From Neobacillus muris (lineage in GTDB: Bacteria; Bacillota; Bacilli; Bacillales; Cytobacillaceae), in NCBI RefSeq assembly GCF_943193175.1, contig NZ_CALPDF010000025.1, positions 1 through 64,000 of the forward strand: DNA of 64,000 nt. The letters run 5' to 3'. The translations under genes were made by a program, and so were the position numbers. The notes beneath the pieces were generated by a model. The model did not search any database. It saw only the letters and a program-made list of their open reading frames with translations, and was not told the DNA's origin. Shown in pieces: positions 62,096-64,000 of the stretch. Every line of letters starts with the position of its first letter. The stretch's first letter is position 1.

Positions 62096-62630
62096 TCATT
62101 TATAACAGAGAACGAAAATGATCCCTATATCAATTAGATCCCCGCCATAATACATAAGCATTCCGGCACATTGAGCTTCCGTCTCCGACACGCCGCCAGG
62201 GGGATGGGCATAAATATACTTGGATAGTATTCCGTGGCCTGCTAATGACACTATTAAAACTGAGGCACGATACATAAATCCAGTCAGATGTGCAACAGGG
62301 TCCATTGAAATAAATGCGGCCGTAAAAACATAACCAGCAATAAAAACATGGCAATGGATCATTAATTGTAACAGCTCATTTTTCTGCATAAGTAAAAGAA
62401 TGCTCTTGGAACGGATATTTAAGGTGAAACCGACTATAATCATTATCCCGGTGCATATGTACCACGTTATCATAAGGAACGATATTTACATTGTAACGGA
62501 CCTGATGCAGCTTCATTATTTTATGCTGAACAGTTCCATCATATAAATTAAAGATGCCAGCCACCAGAAATACCCCTGCAGTCCATCTGATTACTGCCCA
62601 AGCACTTCGCCGCCGAAGATCGGCAGCCAT
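62096..62630 (-). pseudogene. Frameshifted DUF2243 / caa3-CtaG-like membrane protein remnant
   Basis: The 5' part (from 62630) reads IRWTAGVFLVAGIFNLYDGTVQHKI and MKLHQVRYNVNIVPYD, as in DUF2243 proteins, then leaves frame. Restoring two bases (AT) in GATAACG lets it continue as ITWYICTGIMIIVGFTLNIRSK, the usual next helix. That runs into HCHVFIAGYVFTAAFISMDPVAHLTGF and YGGDLIDIGIIFVLCYK, which resemble the C-terminal half of CtaG-type oxidase assembly proteins. The CtaG N-terminal helices are missing, and no ribosome site precedes the first ATG. Confidence 0.6.
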
Positions 62631-62717
62631 AAACAGCGGCTAAAAAATTTCTTTATGATACCAAATAAATAAACTCAATATTTTAGATAGCAGATAAATA
62701 AATCTACAAATCCCCTA

Positions 62718-62740
62718 ATTCCTACTTGACTAATAGGAAT
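62718..62740. promoter_or_regulatory. Inverted repeat across the cysJ -35 box, putative operator
   Basis: ATTCCTA and TAGGAAT separated by nine bases that contain most of the -35 element. A repressor bound here would block RNA polymerase; a cysteine-metabolism regulator is plausible but unproven. Confidence 0.45.
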
Positions 62741-62754
62741 ACTAAAACTATGAT
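62726..62754 (+). promoter_or_regulatory. cysJ: Sigma-A-type promoter of cysJ
   Basis: TTGACT and TATGAT with a 17-base spacer, about 97 bases upstream of the gene start. Confidence 0.75.
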
Positions 62755-62857
62755 TATAGTAATCAATTTTTGTAACTGAAAAAGTGTTTTGAAAAGACTG
62801 AAACTTGGAAATATACTCTTTTTACAGTTTAAAAATTCCATTGCGAGGTGGGTATTG

Positions 62858-64000
62858 TTGCAACTTCAAGTATTGAACAGTCCGTTTAATCAGGAGCAGG
62901 CAGAGCTCCTAAACCGCCTTCTGCCAACATTGACAGATTCCCAAAAATTATGGCTGAGCGGATATTTAGCTGCATCGCAGTTTACATCTGTTCAAGTGAC
63001 TCCAGGGACGCCTGCCGCAGCCATTTCAAGAGAAGTAACGATTCTTTACGGGTCGCAAACAGGCAACTCGCAGCGCTTAGCTAAACAAGCGGCTAAAACT
63101 CTTGAAGGAAATGGTTTTCAGGCAGCCGTTTCATCAATGAGTGATTTTAAACCAAACAACTTAAAGAAGGTGAAAAACCTGCTTGTTATTGTCAGCACCC
63201 ACGGTGAAGGGGATCCACCTGATAATGCCATCACATTCCATGAATTTTTATTCAGCAAGCGTGCGCCAAAGCTGGATGATCTTCTTTTTTCTGTATTGGC
63301 GCTTGGTGACAGCTCATATGAATTTTTCTGCCAGACCGGAAAAGACTTTGATTCGCGTTTGGAGGAACTCGGTGGAACAAGACTCTACCCCCGATTTGAC
63401 TGCGACGTCGATTATGATGAGCCAGCTGCAGAGTGGCTGGAAGGTGTTCTTGGCAGTCTAAAAGAATCAGAGGGTACTAGGGATGACCGTGCTTTGGTTA
63501 CGGGACCGCCGCAGCCGGCAGCGGAATCCGCCTACTCCAGAACAAACCCATTTAAAGCGGAAGTTCTTGAAAATATCAATTTAAATGGACGTGGGTCGAA
63601 TAAAGAAACACGCCATCTAGAATTATCACTCGAAGGCTCCGGTCTAACTTTTGAACCGGGTGACAGCTTGGGTATCTATCCAGAAAACGATCCGGAACTT
63701 GTGGCACAGCTGCTAGCCGAACTGCCGTGGAAGCCGGAAGATAGTGTCATCATAAATAAACAGGGTGAAGTTTTATCATTAAAAGAGGCATTAACTTCCT
63801 ATTATGAAATTACCGTCCTTACCAAACCGCTTCTTGAGAAGGTCAGCCAACTTACAAAAAAGGAAGGATTAAAGGAATTATTGGCTTCAGAACATTCAGA
63901 ACCAATTAAAAGGTACCTATCCGGACGAGATCTATTGGATTTGGTCCGTGATTACGGCACATGGGGTGAATCAGCACAGGAATTTGTTTCGATTCTTCGG
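62858..64000 (+). CDS. cysJ: Assimilatory sulfite reductase flavoprotein alpha subunit, partial
   Basis: The first 381 codons of CysJ, cut by the window edge. It carries electrons from NADPH through FAD and FMN to the CysI hemoprotein that makes sulfide. The flavodoxin domain has YGSQTGNSQRLAKQ near residue 65, STHGEGDPPDN near 110 and LGDSSYEFFCQTGKDFD near 145. The FAD domain begins NPFKAEVLENINLNGRGSNK and includes FEPGDSLGIYPEN and DLLDLVRDYG. It starts with TTG at 62858, with GAGG nine bases upstream, and its opening QLQVLNSPFNQEQAELLNRL is nearly identical to the B. subtilis protein. Confidence 0.95.
   Translation, partial: MQLQVLNSPFNQEQAELLNRLLPTLTDSQKLWLSGYLAASQFTSVQVTPGTPAAAISREVTILYGSQTGNSQRLAKQAAKTLEGNGFQAAVSSMSDFKPNNLKKVKNLLVIVSTHGEGDPPDNAITFHEFLFSKRAPKLDDLLFSVLALGDSSYEFFCQTGKDFDSRLEELGGTRLYPRFDCDVDYDEPAAEWLEGVLGSLKESEGTRDDRALVTGPPQPAAESAYSRTNPFKAEVLENINLNGRGSNKETRHLELSLEGSGLTFEPGDSLGIYPENDPELVAQLLAELPWKPEDSVIINKQGEVLSLKEALTSYYEITVLTKPLLEKVSQLTKKEGLKELLASEHSEPIKRYLSGRDLLDLVRDYGTWGESAQEFVSILR

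Overview
The window looks like chromosome of a spore-forming, low-GC Bacillaceae (Bacillus/Neobacillus-like). The evidence is an alpha/beta-type small acid-soluble spore protein, sigma-A-like promoters, strong GGAGG ribosome sites with frequent TTG and GTG starts, rho-independent terminators after most units, and a CysJ almost colinear with the B. subtilis protein. AdhE with Rex/Fnr-type operators and a formate/nitrite transporter point to some oxygen-limited metabolism. No rRNA, tRNA, CRISPR array, phage, transposase or plasmid genes were seen. Layout: 0.1-1.8 kb holds a YfhF-like epimerase, a small conserved protein and a DUF192 protein. 2.0-9.2 kb is a complete monoderm Flp/Tad pilus operon (flp, tadV, tadE, tadG-like, cpaB-like, tadZ-like, tadA, tadB, tadC), preceded by an aptamer that matches the c-di-GMP-I (GEMM) riboswitch; a terminator after flp probably raises pilin output over the machinery. 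9.3-14.5 kb is an acyl-CoA operon (acyl-CoA ligase, biotin-dependent carboxyltransferase, enoyl-CoA hydratase, quinone-oxidoreductase-like MDR) with a sigma-A promoter and a cre-like site. 14.6-18.9 kb holds a ZIP metal transporter, a hotdog thioesterase, an iron alcohol dehydrogenase and an aldehyde dehydrogenase. 18.9-32.5 kb is a mosaic of single genes with two decayed genes: a class V aminotransferase remnant and a GNAT pseudogene. 32.6-40 kb holds TerC, an FMN reductase, AzlCD, a DadA-like oxidase, small spore-former proteins, SASP, a YlbC-like CAP protein and P5C reductase. 40.0-43.2 kb holds a LuxR-type regulator divergent from a three-gene secreted/membrane locus (DUF6230, DUF6114, exported protein), with three stacked inverted repeats between them; this is the best candidate here for an undescribed system. 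43.4-57.0 kb is a long catabolic locus: SDR, ketopantoate-reductase-like protein, FCD-GntR regulator, a complete Dpp/Opp-type ABC importer and five different amide/peptide hydrolases. It looks dedicated to uptake and stepwise hydrolysis of an unidentified amide or peptide-like compound. 57.1-64.0 kb holds a GNAT, adhE, a PatB/MalY-type lyase, a frameshifted DUF2243/CtaG-like remnant and the 5' part of cysJ. Five copies of a REP-like palindromic element (core GGGGGACTGTCCCC) are scattered from 19.3 to 43.3 kb. Four sit 3-45 bases or fewer after a stop codon, and the gene tails just before them are unusually rich in C and poor in G on the + strand. Start codons were chosen from ribosome-site spacing and often differ from the longest open frame.
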